Source: JAPOKJ01 sp031421635 (GTDB taxonomy: Bacteria > Pseudomonadota > Gammaproteobacteria > Burkholderiales > Burkholderiaceae_E). From it: a stretch of DNA of 64,000 bases. The notes under the pieces were generated by a model. The model was not told the origin of the DNA and searched no databases. It worked only from the letters and a program-made list of their open reading frames with translations. This document shows, one piece after another, positions 8,742-16,600 of the stretch. The first letter of the stretch is position 1; each line of letters begins with the position of its first letter. The position numbers were made by a program, and so were the translations under genes. The stretch lies in contig JANOPA010000066.1 of assembly GCA_031421635.1 (NCBI GenBank), positions 1 to 64,000 on the forward strand, given 5' to 3'.

Positions 8742-9650
8742 ATGGCAGAGATACTCGTAGTTGATGATGAAATCGGGATTCGAGAATTACTCTCAGAAAT
8801 CCTTGGCGATGAAGGTCACACCGTTCATTTGGCAGAGAGCGCAGCGCAAGCCCGCGCCTATTGCCAAGGGAGCCATCCTGATCTTGTCTTGTTGGACATC
8901 TGGATGCCGGACACCGATGGCGTGACCTTGCTCAAAGAGTGGTCGAGCCGCGGTGAGCTCACCATGCCAGTGATCATGATGTCTGGGCATGCCACGATCG
9001 ACACTGCCGTAGAAGCCACGCGCATCGGTGCGATGGATTTCCTGGAGAAGCCCATCACCTTGCAAAAACTATTGCGTGCCGTGGAGGCTGGGCTTATCAA
9101 GCGTAAGCCCCTCATGAGTATTAGCGCAAGTTCGGGCAAAGACGTATCGATGGCCGCCGTGAGCGTCGCAGCGACCCATAACAAAGGCACCACTACGTTC
9201 CTGCCGGTGAAGGCCAGTTTGAGCTCTGGTAGCGGTGGCTTGGAATCCAGCGTTGCGGGGGGGGCGGGCGGCGTTTCTCCGGTGTCGAATTCTCTCGGCT
9301 CGGGGTTGTCTGCAGCCACGGCAGGGGGTCATTACCCTAGTTTCGCCTCGCTGACGGGAGAGCATTCCGGTGCCGCTGGTTTTGGGCTTGCTTCGGGCGC
9401 TGACTTTCAAAACAATCGCGCGATGAGTTCTGCGCAAATTGCCGTGAGCCAGATCGATCTCGACTCGCCGTTGCGCGAAGCGCGCGACGCGTTCGAGCGC
9501 GCTTACTTTGAACATCATCTGCAGCGTGAACAAGGCAGCATGACTCGGGTCGCTGAAAAAACCGGCCTCGAGCGCACTCACCTATATCGTAAGCTGAAGC
9601 AACTCGGTATTGATTTAACACGCGGTGCCTACCGTAAGAACGGCCACTAA
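8742..9650 (+). CDS. ntrX: NtrX-like response regulator lacking the AAA+ domain
   Basis: A 302-residue two-domain regulator. Residues 1-120 form a receiver with acidic pocket D8/D9, phospho-acceptor D52 (L-L-D-I-W-M-P-D) and the conserved K at about residue 105 (E-K-P). Residues 130-240 are a Ser/Gly/Ala-rich low-complexity linker. The C-terminus (about 245-302) is a Fis-type helix-turn-helix (RVAEKTGLERTHLYRKLKQL). Canonical NtrX has a sigma-54-interacting AAA+ ATPase between receiver and HTH; no Walker A, GAFTGA or Walker B motif is present here. So it is likely to bind DNA but not to activate sigma-54 RNA polymerase directly. Immediately downstream of ntrY. Confidence 0.9.
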   Translation: MAEILVVDDEIGIRELLSEILGDEGHTVHLAESAAQARAYCQGSHPDLVLLDIWMPDTDGVTLLKEWSSRGELTMPVIMMSGHATIDTAVEATRIGAMDFLEKPITLQKLLRAVEAGLIKRKPLMSISASSGKDVSMAAVSVAATHNKGTTTFLPVKASLSSGSGGLESSVAGGAGGVSPVSNSLGSGLSAATAGGHYPSFASLTGEHSGAAGFGLASGADFQNNRAMSSAQIAVSQIDLDSPLREARDAFERAYFEHHLQREQGSMTRVAEKTGLERTHLYRKLKQLGIDLTRGAYRKNGH

Positions 9651-9698
9651 TACCGGTCACTGAACTTCTCACGCCTTAACCAGTAAAGAGGGCGCGCG

Positions 9699-10835
9699 AT
9701 GCCTAAGCATGTTCTCTCAAGTGCTCCGCCGGGTTCGCGTCGCAAATTCGTGGCGACGACGGCGAGCGCTTCGGGCGCGGCTGTCGCGATAGGATTTCCG
9801 ACGATCACGAAGGCGCAAACCGTCAGCTTGCGCTTTCAGTCGACCTGGCCTTCTAAGGACATCTTTCATGAATATGCCCATGACTTCACGAAAAAGGTCA
9901 ATGACATGTCAGGCGGTCGCCTCAAAATTGAGGTTCTACCGGCCGGTGCAGTGGTGCCCGCCTTCCAGTTGCTTGAGGCGGTCAATAAAGGCACCCTAGA
10001 CGGCGGCCACGGTGTTCTGGCGTATCACTACGGCAAGAACCCGGCTCTGGCGTTGTGGGGCTCTGGGCCGGCCTTTGGGATGGATCCTAATATGGTGCTG
10101 GCCTGGCATCGCCATGGCGGCGGCAAGGCCCTTCTCGATGAGATTTACGCCGGTCTGCGCATGGATGTGGTTTCGATGCTGTACGGCCCTATGCCTACAC
10201 AGCCTCTGGGTTGGTTCAAGAAGCCGGTCGCCAAGCCAGAGGACTTCAAGGGCTTGAAGTACCGCACCGTCGGTTTGTCGATCGATATATTTACGGCGAT
10301 GGGCGCGGCGGTATATTCATTACCCGCTGGCGAGATTGTGCCAGCCATGGATCGGGGGCTTCTCGAAGCGGCAGAGTTTAATAACGTCACCTCGGACCGC
10401 ATTTTGGGTTTCCCCGATGTCTCGAAGGTCTGCATGTTGCAAAGCTTTCATCAGCCCTGCGAGCAGTTTGAGATTTTGTTCAACAAAGCCAAGTACAACG
10501 CGCTGCCGAGCGAACTACGCTCCATCATCGAATACGCCGTGGAAGCGTCCTCCGCCTCAATGAGTTGGAAAGCCATTGATCGCTATTCGAAGGATTACTT
10601 GGACTTGCAACAAACCGCAGGTGTGAAGTTTTACAAAACACCGGACACTATTTTGCGGGCCCAGTTACAAGCATGGGACAAGGTGGTGGCCAAGAAGAGC
10701 TCGGAGAGCCCTATGTTCAAAAAAGTATTGGACTCAATGGAGGCGTTTGCCAAGCGTGCCGCACGCTGGCAAAACGACACAACCGTCGACTATAAGATGG
10801 CTTATAGCTATGCCTTTGAGGGTAAGAAGGGGTGA
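9699..10835 (+). CDS. dctP: TRAP transporter solute-binding protein (DctP family), orphan copy
   Basis: A 378-residue periplasmic binding protein of the DctP family, which captures carboxylate-type solutes for a TRAP permease. The N-terminus carries a Tat-type signal (S-R-R-K-F-V followed by an Ala/Gly-rich hydrophobic segment). Family landmarks include LRFQSTWPSKDIFHEYA, GGRLKIEVLPAGAVVPAFQ and LPAGEIVPAMDRG. By eye it is roughly three-quarters identical to the DctP at 20545-21666, but no DctQ or DctM gene adjoins it. It may serve the complete permease at 17715-20314 or a system elsewhere. It converges on the OtnC gene with 33 bp between, so an acid-sugar ligand is a guess from proximity. 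Confidence 0.92.
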   Translation: MPKHVLSSAPPGSRRKFVATTASASGAAVAIGFPTITKAQTVSLRFQSTWPSKDIFHEYAHDFTKKVNDMSGGRLKIEVLPAGAVVPAFQLLEAVNKGTLDGGHGVLAYHYGKNPALALWGSGPAFGMDPNMVLAWHRHGGGKALLDEIYAGLRMDVVSMLYGPMPTQPLGWFKKPVAKPEDFKGLKYRTVGLSIDIFTAMGAAVYSLPAGEIVPAMDRGLLEAAEFNNVTSDRILGFPDVSKVCMLQSFHQPCEQFEILFNKAKYNALPSELRSIIEYAVEASSASMSWKAIDRYSKDYLDLQQTAGVKFYKTPDTILRAQLQAWDKVVAKKSSESPMFKKVLDSMEAFAKRAARWQNDTTVDYKMAYSYAFEGKKG

Positions 10836-10868
10836 CTTTCTTTGATGAAGATCAGCCCGCAGGGCGCC

Positions 10869-11603
10869 TCACCATCTCGCTCCGAAGGACTGCCTTAGCT
10901 CCTCGATCTGTGACTCGCTTAAAGGCTCGGCATGGGGCAGCGCTAAACTTAACTTCGCGGTTTCCTCAAGCTCTTCGAGCACGGCCATTGTGGCAGCCGG
11001 GCTGTGATGCCACACGTTTGGCCCAAGCCTTGTGAGCATTACGGCACGTACGGGTCGACCCAATGCTGCATAGCGTTTGATGCGCTCGGCTACCGCCTTG
11101 GCCGCAAGCTCTGAGCCGGGGCGGTAATAGTCGATGAGCGGAACCCTGCCTACCTTCATTACGAAATACGGCGTGAGCGCAGGTAAAAGCTCAAGGTCGG
11201 TTTGTGCACGATCAGACTGCTGCGCGGGCTCGTTCGTTTCGCCCGTTAATGTTGTTACGGGTCTTCGAAGCGATAAGGCCACACAATGAGTGCTGTGAGT
11301 ATGAATGATGCAAGCGCTTTGGGGATCGATAGTCTGGGTGGCCTGATAGATCGCGCGGTGTAGCGCAAGGGTCTTGCTGGCTGTTGCCCCGCTTAACTGT
11401 TGCCCATTAAAATCCAGTTTGGCGAGCTTTGCAGGGTCTAAAAACCCCAGACAGGCGTCGGTCGGTGTCATCAGATATCCGTCGTCCAAACGCACGCTGA
11501 TATTGCCCGCCGTGGCATGAACATAGCCGCGCTCAAACAGACTCTTACCGACACGGCAAATCTCCTCGCGGGCTTCGTGCTCCGATGTTTGGTTTTTGGT
11601 CAC
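10869..11603 (-). CDS. otnC: class II aldolase/adducin family, probable 3-oxo-tetronate 4-phosphate decarboxylase
   Basis: A 244-residue class II aldolase-fold protein. Metal-binding signatures are visible: H-A-T-A-G-N-I-S-V-R near residue 30 and H-T-H-S-T-H near residue 100, typical of zinc-dependent fuculose-phosphate aldolase relatives. In the OtnC/YgbL branch the enzyme decarboxylates 3-oxo-tetronate 4-phosphate to dihydroxyacetone phosphate. That branch assignment rests mainly on its partner, the kinase OtnK, whose stop overlaps the start of this gene (ATGA at 11600-11603). The C-terminal PAATMAVLEELEETAKL segment is also typical of the family. Confidence 0.88.
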   Translation of the reverse strand: MTKNQTSEHEAREEICRVGKSLFERGYVHATAGNISVRLDDGYLMTPTDACLGFLDPAKLAKLDFNGQQLSGATASKTLALHRAIYQATQTIDPQSACIIHTHSTHCVALSLRRPVTTLTGETNEPAQQSDRAQTDLELLPALTPYFVMKVGRVPLIDYYRPGSELAAKAVAERIKRYAALGRPVRAVMLTRLGPNVWHHSPAATMAVLEELEETAKLSLALPHAEPLSESQIEELRQSFGARW

Positions 11604-12946
11604 TTCAGCACTCCAAAGGCTTTGCTGAAAAAATCATCCGTGCCAAAGTTGCCCGACTTAAGCGTGAGGTGTAGGCCCTGGCCAGACAGTGATGGCGGTC
11701 GCGAGAAGCACCAGGGCACGCCCGGATCAATTTGCCCACCAATTTGCAGCTGCTTGATTTGAAGCGCTTGCACACAGGCTCCCGATGTCTCACCCCCGGC
11801 GATAACTAATTGACGAACGCCAAGCGATAGAAGCCCCTGAGCAATTTGTGCGAGCGTTTCCTCAACCAAAAGGCTCGCCTTCTCAACCCCGAGCTTGCTT
11901 TGCACCGCTTTAATATTCTCAGGTGCGGCCGTGGAGTAAATCAACACCGGCCCGGCGGCAAGCCTGGGTCCCACCCATTGCAAAATCTTTTCGGTGTAGT
12001 TTGTGGCGGTGGCCTGCGCTGAGGCCATTGCTATCGGATCAATGGCAATGGCGGGGTGGCCTTGCTTCACAAAATCCGCCACTTGACGATTCGTAGCTGT
12101 GGAGCAGCTCCCTGACACAATCGCTTGCCAGCCCTGTGGAGGAGGGAGCTGAGTAGGTGTGTTGCCTGTCGTACTGGCACCTTGACCAAGCCCAAAGTTT
12201 TGCGGCAAACCAATCGCAACGCCCGAGCCAGCAGTCACCAGTGGCATACCCTTCAGCGCCCCTCCTAAAATGGTCAGGTCTTGGTTGTTTAGGGCGTCGA
12301 CTACAGCGATACCTACGCCGCCCGCACGCAGCTCAGCAATTCTATTGCTGATCCCTAAGGTACCTTGAGCGATGACCTTATAGTCAATCAACCCTACCTT
12401 TCGAGTGCATTGTGCTTGCAACACTCGTACCAAGTTTGCGTCCCTCATGGGCGTTAAGGGATGGTTCTGCATACCACTCTCGCTGAGCAGCACATCGCCG
12501 ACGAAAAGATGGCCTTTGAATACGGTGCGCTGGTTTTCCGGGAAGGCCGGGGTAGCAATCGTGAAATCCGTGTTCAAGGCTGCCATTAACGCCTCGGTCA
12601 CGGGCCCAATATTGCCGCGAACCGACCCTTCATACAAGCTATCAAACGTCGAGCAATACTTAAAGTAAATCTGCTGCGCGCCAAGGCTTTGTAGCCAGTG
12701 CAAGGCGGCTAAAGACTCTTTGATGGCCTCCGCTACCGGGTTGGTGCGTGACTTCAGGCTTATGACAATCGCATCGACTTGCGCATCGAGCTGCGCATCG
12801 AGCTGCACATCGAGCTTCAAGTCGGCCGAGGGAACGCCAATGACCTGTGTGACCCGCATGCCTGCTCGTGCCAGATTATTGGCGAGATCGGTAGCGCCGG
12901 TGAAGTCGTCGGCAATGCAGCCGAGAAGTATTTTTGGAAGGGTCAT
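11600..12946 (-). CDS. otnK: four-carbon acid sugar kinase, probable 3-oxo-tetronate kinase
   Basis: Member of the four-carbon acid sugar kinase family (YgbK/OtnK), which phosphorylates 3-oxo-tetronates with ATP. The N-terminal domain begins L-G-C-I-A-D-D-F-T-G-A-T-D-L-A-N and the C-terminal nucleotide-binding domain has V-I-A-G-G-E-T-S-G-A, both hallmarks. The ATG at 12946 overlaps the upstream gene's stop (ATGA) and opens directly onto the conserved N-terminus, so I prefer it over an upstream start at 12982. A 12-bp tandem repeat near codon 35 inserts the motif LDAQ/LDVQ in a loop. Works with OtnC downstream; together they convert an oxidised tetronate to dihydroxyacetone phosphate. Confidence 0.93.
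   Translation of the reverse strand: MTLPKILLGCIADDFTGATDLANNLARAGMRVTQVIGVPSADLKLDVQLDAQLDAQVDAIVISLKSRTNPVAEAIKESLAALHWLQSLGAQQIYFKYCSTFDSLYEGSVRGNIGPVTEALMAALNTDFTIATPAFPENQRTVFKGHLFVGDVLLSESGMQNHPLTPMRDANLVRVLQAQCTRKVGLIDYKVIAQGTLGISNRIAELRAGGVGIAVVDALNNQDLTILGGALKGMPLVTAGSGVAIGLPQNFGLGQGASTTGNTPTQLPPPQGWQAIVSGSCSTATNRQVADFVKQGHPAIAIDPIAMASAQATATNYTEKILQWVGPRLAAGPVLIYSTAAPENIKAVQSKLGVEKASLLVEETLAQIAQGLLSLGVRQLVIAGGETSGACVQALQIKQLQIGGQIDPGVPWCFSRPPSLSGQGLHLTLKSGNFGTDDFFSKAFGVLK
12781..12816 (+). repeat. three tandem 12-bp units inside otnK
   Basis: Three consecutive copies of gcgcatcgagct (the third reads gcacatcgagct). On the coding strand they encode repeated L-D-A-Q / L-D-V-Q units early in OtnK. 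The unit is a multiple of three, so the frame is preserved. Confidence 0.85.
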
Positions 12947-14049
12947 GCTTCGACCTTCAAAGCTGAAATTACGGCACAGCAAACGGCGGCCGTGCCGTCT
13001 TGACCCCCTAGCTCGGGAGTTTTGACGAGCTTCTGGGCAAAAATGTAATCGACCGCCCGCTCCAAGTCGGCGGCGGCTTCGCCCAGCTTCGGATCACCGC
13101 GGGTTTCAGATAACCAATCGAGCATCATTGCGCCAGAGAGGATCGTTGCAGTCGGGTTGGCGAGGCCTTTTCCTGCGATATCGGGGGCGCTGCCATGCGA
13201 AGGTTGAAATACGCCGTGCTTCGGTCCAATATCGGCGGACGGTGCAAAGCCCATGCCGCAAATCAGGCCTGCGCCAAGATCACTGGTGATGTCGCCAAAT
13301 TGGTTTTCCATGGGGCAAACGTCGTACTCCCAGGGCTTACGAATGAGATTCAGGCAATAAGCGTCAATATAGCAATGGTCAGCTTCTAAGCTTGGGTTTA
13401 GGGCTGCCCGCTCATAGAAAATTTTATTCATGAAGGCCATGCCCAGAAAAACATTGGATTTGTCGATGCAAGTGACTTTACCCTTTCTGGGATTGCGCGC
13501 TTTGCGTCGCGCTGCCAGCCGAAATGCGAAATCGAACAAGCGCTCTGAGCCCTTGCGTGAGATCTCACAAGTGTCATATACGGCTTCATCACCGGAGGCC
13601 GTCGTTCCACTGCGGCCGCGGCCCCGCGAGTAAAACCATCCCTCAGTGGACTCTCGCACAATAACGAAGTCAATGTCTTTGGCGCGCGGATCGCTTAGAG
13701 GAGTTGGCACACCCGGAATCGCACGAATGGGGCGTAGCCCAGCGAACAAATCCAGATGCACCCGAATATCCAATTGCGGCGCTATTTCAGTGGCGTCCGG
13801 GTAACGAATACTGGGCCAGCCCATAGCGCCGAACAAAATCGCATCAGAGCCTTCGCAAGCTTTCATCGATGTGTCTGGAAAGGCCGTTCCCGTTTGCTGA
13901 TAATAATGCGCCCCACCGGGCCGAGTGTCATAGTTGAGCTTAAAGCCGTGTTTGACCGCAAGGGGCGCCAACACTGCTAACGTAGCTTCGACGACTTCGA
14001 TCCCAATGCCGTCACCGGGCAAGACCACAATGTTGTAGGAAGATTTCAC
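12943..14049 (-). CDS. ttuC: tartrate dehydrogenase / isopropylmalate dehydrogenase-like oxidoreductase
   Basis: NAD-dependent beta-decarboxylating dehydrogenase of the isocitrate/isopropylmalate family. Key features: V-L-P-G-D-G-I-G near the N-terminus, the V-R-E-S-T-E-G motif, D-K-S-N-V with the catalytic Lys, and the metal-binding segment ENQFGDITSDLGA, plus the NAD-site HGSAPDIAGKG. The VRESTEGWFYSRGRG variant is typical of tartrate dehydrogenase/decarboxylase rather than LeuB. The open frame extends to 14082, but the conserved sequence starts at the GTG at 14049 (or TTG at 14052) just after AGGAAA. It heads the operon with otnK and otnC, so its true substrate may be a tetronate (threonate or erythronate) or tartrate; the sequence alone does not decide. 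Confidence 0.85.
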   Translation of the reverse strand: MKSSYNIVVLPGDGIGIEVVEATLAVLAPLAVKHGFKLNYDTRPGGAHYYQQTGTAFPDTSMKACEGSDAILFGAMGWPSIRYPDATEIAPQLDIRVHLDLFAGLRPIRAIPGVPTPLSDPRAKDIDFVIVRESTEGWFYSRGRGRSGTTASGDEAVYDTCEISRKGSERLFDFAFRLAARRKARNPRKGKVTCIDKSNVFLGMAFMNKIFYERAALNPSLEADHCYIDAYCLNLIRKPWEYDVCPMENQFGDITSDLGAGLICGMGFAPSADIGPKHGVFQPSHGSAPDIAGKGLANPTATILSGAMMLDWLSETRGDPKLGEAAADLERAVDYIFAQKLVKTPELGGQDGTAAVCCAVISALKVEA

Positions 14050-14166
14050 CAATAAATTTTCCTGTGGTTGATGCCGTTGCAAACTAAAAAGGGGTATTTT
14101 GTCTTAACTAGCACGGTGCAAAACAAGGTCGTTTTTGATCGCTTACCAAGTAGGTGCCTTCAGGCA

Positions 14167-14430
14167 TTAGCAGATCCCGTACCTGAGCGTGCAAAACTGG
14201 CGCTTAGCAATTCTTTTTGCAAGACACCCTGGCCCGGAGCGAAGTTCCAGAACTTTGCAGGTTCGCCCGGCGCACTCTGCGCTCAGAATGCTGGCAAACA
14301 GGGAAAACATCTCTGCCCGCCAGGGCCGCCCGCCTAGCGCTGAAGCGCTCCACTCTTGCGCGTGTTCGGAGATTTTGTAGTCGACAGAGATAGGTACGTC
14401 TTCTTCCATACTCGGCATACTAATTATCAT
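14167..14430 (-). pseudogene. truncated SAM-dependent methyltransferase
   Basis: An 87-codon frame starting at ATG 14430 behind a good GAAGGA ribosome-binding site. The sequence HAQEWSASALGGRPWRAEMF followed by K-V-L-E-L-R-S-G-P-G is the N-terminal half of a class I methyltransferase, with SAM motif I (here L-R-S-G-P-G instead of L-G-S-G-P-G). The frame then loses similarity and stops; nothing downstream in any frame restores the rest of the domain. It therefore looks like the 5' third of a gene whose remainder was removed next to the dehydrogenase operon. It sits 10 bp after the stop of the broken glutaredoxin gene and was probably co-transcribed with it. Confidence 0.65.
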
Positions 14431-14439
14431 AAGTCCTTC

Positions 14440-14805
14440 TCAATTTGTGAGTTTGCCCTTAAGGAACGACTCATAGTAGGACGCACTAAAGCTCCAAGCT
14501 TGGCGATCGCCATCAACAAGCAGCGGGATGCCTCTACCCTGTCCTCCGCCCGCGTCGACAAAGGCATTCTTTCTTTCGGGGCTGTCGATATCGATCTCAG
14601 TGTATGCAATACCGCGCGCCCTAAAGTACTCTCGCGCCAGGCGACAGTAGGGACACTAACCGCCAGCTTAGAGAACAAGCTCACCCTGCGGGGCGACCGC
14701 CCGACTGCGGACTTCTCTGTCAGGTTCAAATACAGTTTACACCGAGTTTGCGAAAAGTTCGCCTGCGACCACCCTTGTTGCCCGCAGTGTCCCTAAAGAC
14801 TGTAA
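14440..14805 (-). pseudogene. glutaredoxin-like protein gene with three in-frame stops
   Basis: Reading leftward in the frame that ends at TGA 14440-14442 gives a clear glutaredoxin fold around a redox C-P-Y-C: G-E-L-V-L-stop-A-G-G-stop-C-P-Y-C, then RLAREYFRARGIAYTEIDID and GGGQGRGIPLLVDG. The stops TAA (14668-14670) and TAG (14656-14658) stand where family members have Tyr and Trp (LYxxxWCPYC), and a further TAA (14737-14739) precedes an upstream segment FEPDREVRSRAVAPQG that also fits the family. Single-base nonsense mutations explain all three. The 5' boundary is uncertain. A functional short protein starting after the stops is unlikely, as no ribosome-binding site or start codon follows. 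Confidence 0.7.
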
Positions 14806-14989
14806 AGAAGTCGAATGTGCGGGTTTTAGCAAAGGTAGACGCGCCACTAGCCTCGCACCTGAAACGCATACAGCCCCCCAAACAGCAAGGATCGGGCAAT
14901 GGCGAAGGTAAAGAGTCCGGGAAATTCTCTACCCTGCTCCGACGCTTTTTGAAGCGCTCGATGTGCCATTGAGCAATGCAATCACTCGC

Positions 14990-15556
14990 TCATACATCCG
15001 AAGCCTTCGCGCTCCAAGCTGTACATAAGGCCCATTGCTCTGCCGCAAAGTAAATTAAGTCTACCGCCGGGTCTTTGACCTCGGGATAGTCGCTATCCTT
15101 GAGTAAGGATCGTGCCAAGCGCTTCTTTAATTCGCCGTAGGCGCTAGCGACCGGCTTGTGGGCCACCAGGTAATCTCTAAACAAGATGGCATAGCGCTGA
15201 TTAGGATTTCCAAACTTGCGGACATGGACGTTCATTCTTCTTTGCCCAGCAGGCTGCATAAAGAAATGCTTGGCCCAACCCTCCTTCGCTCCCGCATAGT
15301 CCGGAGGAACATGGTCAGCGTTTACGTCAGGATGCTTTACAAAACCGATGGCGCTCAATGCGCCAATTATTTCCGGACCCAGCGTAGCTACCGACACTTG
15401 AATATCAAGAATATCCTTCGCACACAGATCGGGAACTGAAGTGGAGCCAATATGATCGATCCTCAAGGCCAAAGCACCTAAGTGACTGCAGAGAAGCTCT
15501 CTAACGCCGAGGAACTCATCCCTCCAGGCTTGTTGATACTCCTTGATATGAATCAT
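14990..15556 (-). CDS. GrpB family protein (UPF0157)
   Basis: A 188-residue protein of the GrpB/UPF0157 family, nucleotidyltransferase-fold proteins often linked to dephospho-CoA kinase or found alone. Family landmarks: the N-terminal YQQAWRDEF segment, the signature DHIGSTSVPDLCAKDILDIQ (G-S-T-x-V with two Asp residues of the nucleotidyltransferase-like core) and NVHVRKFGNPN. It has an intact frame between a decayed glutaredoxin region on its left in this map and an unrecognised stretch upstream. No operon partner is visible. Biological role unknown. Confidence 0.88.
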   Translation of the reverse strand: MIHIKEYQQAWRDEFLGVRELLCSHLGALALRIDHIGSTSVPDLCAKDILDIQVSVATLGPEIIGALSAIGFVKHPDVNADHVPPDYAGAKEGWAKHFFMQPAGQRRMNVHVRKFGNPNQRYAILFRDYLVAHKPVASAYGELKKRLARSLLKDSDYPEVKDPAVDLIYFAAEQWALCTAWSAKASDV

Positions 15557-16246
15557 AATTCCTTTTGATCTAAGGCCACTGAATTTCGCGTTCCATCATA
15601 CCTTTGCGGCCATTCACTGGAGCGCAAAGTAACGACATTCGCTTGCGCAAATGGAAGTGCCTTTGAGTTCTCCGCATCAGGTTCAGCATTGAATTACGCC
15701 CTAGGTCGCGTCAATGCGAGGCATGCGGCAAGAATCAGTGTCGTGATCCCGGAGGCTCATTTGAGTAGATGAACCCGTTGCACTCGAGCAGCCTGAGCTT
15801 GTAGTAGGCGATCTGCTGCAAAAACTGCTGCGGTGTCGACGGCCGTATCAAGGGACATGCAAATGTCCAAATCAGCAGCCGCGACGATTGAATGCCGCTC
15901 GAATCCGACCATCGTGGCCGCCAAAAACTCCATCACAAGAAGGTAGCCCCGGCTCTAAAGGGCGGGCAGAAACCTTGTAGCAATAATAGCGGTAGCGAGC
16001 CAGCCTTGGGCGCGAAGCTTTGCCGAGCGGGCCGAAGCCATGCTGGCGGAAAATTGAAGCTCGTGGCCTCGTTTCCGGACGTTGACATCCAGGTTCATCC
16101 GTTCGAGATAGCGAGCTCGTCTTGGTCCAAGCTTGCACCGGGTTCAAATGACCGTATCGAAGCGCATATCCACGCCTTATCAAACTTGTAACCCAGGTTC
16201 TCACTGATCCCATAATCTGAAATTTTGAAAACCCAAAACACGAGCG
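15557..16246. other. 690-bp stretch without a confident gene; decayed frame on minus strand
   Basis: No intact gene is evident. On the minus strand from about 16190 to 15768 a single frame, broken once by a TAG near 15958, reads as a continuous polypeptide (ARYLERMNLDVNVRKRG, then a stop after RFLPAL, then SRGYLLVMEFLAATMVG and a 3' portion ending V-H-L-L-K-stop). Its length and Ala/Leu-rich composition suggest a former gene, but I do not recognise the family. The bases nearest grpB (15557-15765) show nothing I can name and probably include its promoter. Confidence 0.35.
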
Positions 16247-16600
16247 CTATGCGGTGGCCGCCTCAAATTCCGCAACTGGCACCGCGCGCTTCTTAGCAAT
16301 CGATTTTCTTAAGGCCTTTATACGCTCGATCTCATGCATTGTTTGCGCGGTGAAGTACGACTCCCCGCAGGCCTGACAGGACCACATTGGAATCGACTCG
16401 ACCACCATAAGCTCAGCTCCTTTTCCGAAACTACGGGTGACGTGTTTGAGTTGCATCTTTTTGCTTGCGCAGTGCGCGCACTTTTTTTCAGCAGACATAG
16501 GCAGTAATGACGATGAGCTTGCTCGTGAGGCCGACTTTGACAACGGCTGCGGTTTTGGCACCTTCAACGGTAAGGCCTTCGATGAGGTATTTAATTTCAC
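16247..16600 (-). CDS. YgiT-type zinc finger domain protein
   Basis: Residues from the ATG at 16498 (81 aa) match the YgiT/MqsA-type zinc finger: C-A-H-C, a beta segment ELMVVESIPMWSC and a second C-Q-A-C-G-E, then a helix HEIERIKALRKSI. Such fingers are the N-terminal part of MqsA-like antitoxins. The frame is open back to a GTG at 16600 and further, continuous with a remnant of the ATPase gene upstream, so the first 34 residues may not be translated; the ATG at 16498 gives the usual family length. No toxin gene is adjacent. The C-terminal HTH of full-length MqsA is absent. Confidence 0.75.
   Translation of the reverse strand: MKLNTSSKALPLKVPKPQPLSKSASRASSSSLLPMSAEKKCAHCASKKMQLKHVTRSFGKGAELMVVESIPMWSCQACGESYFTAQTMHEIERIKALRKSIAKKRAVPVAEFEAATA

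Noticed and set aside
15872..16213. 113-codon minus-strand frame as a gene
   Set aside because: Composition is not protein-like, and a different frame in the same place has the more regular pattern; I treat the latter as the relic.
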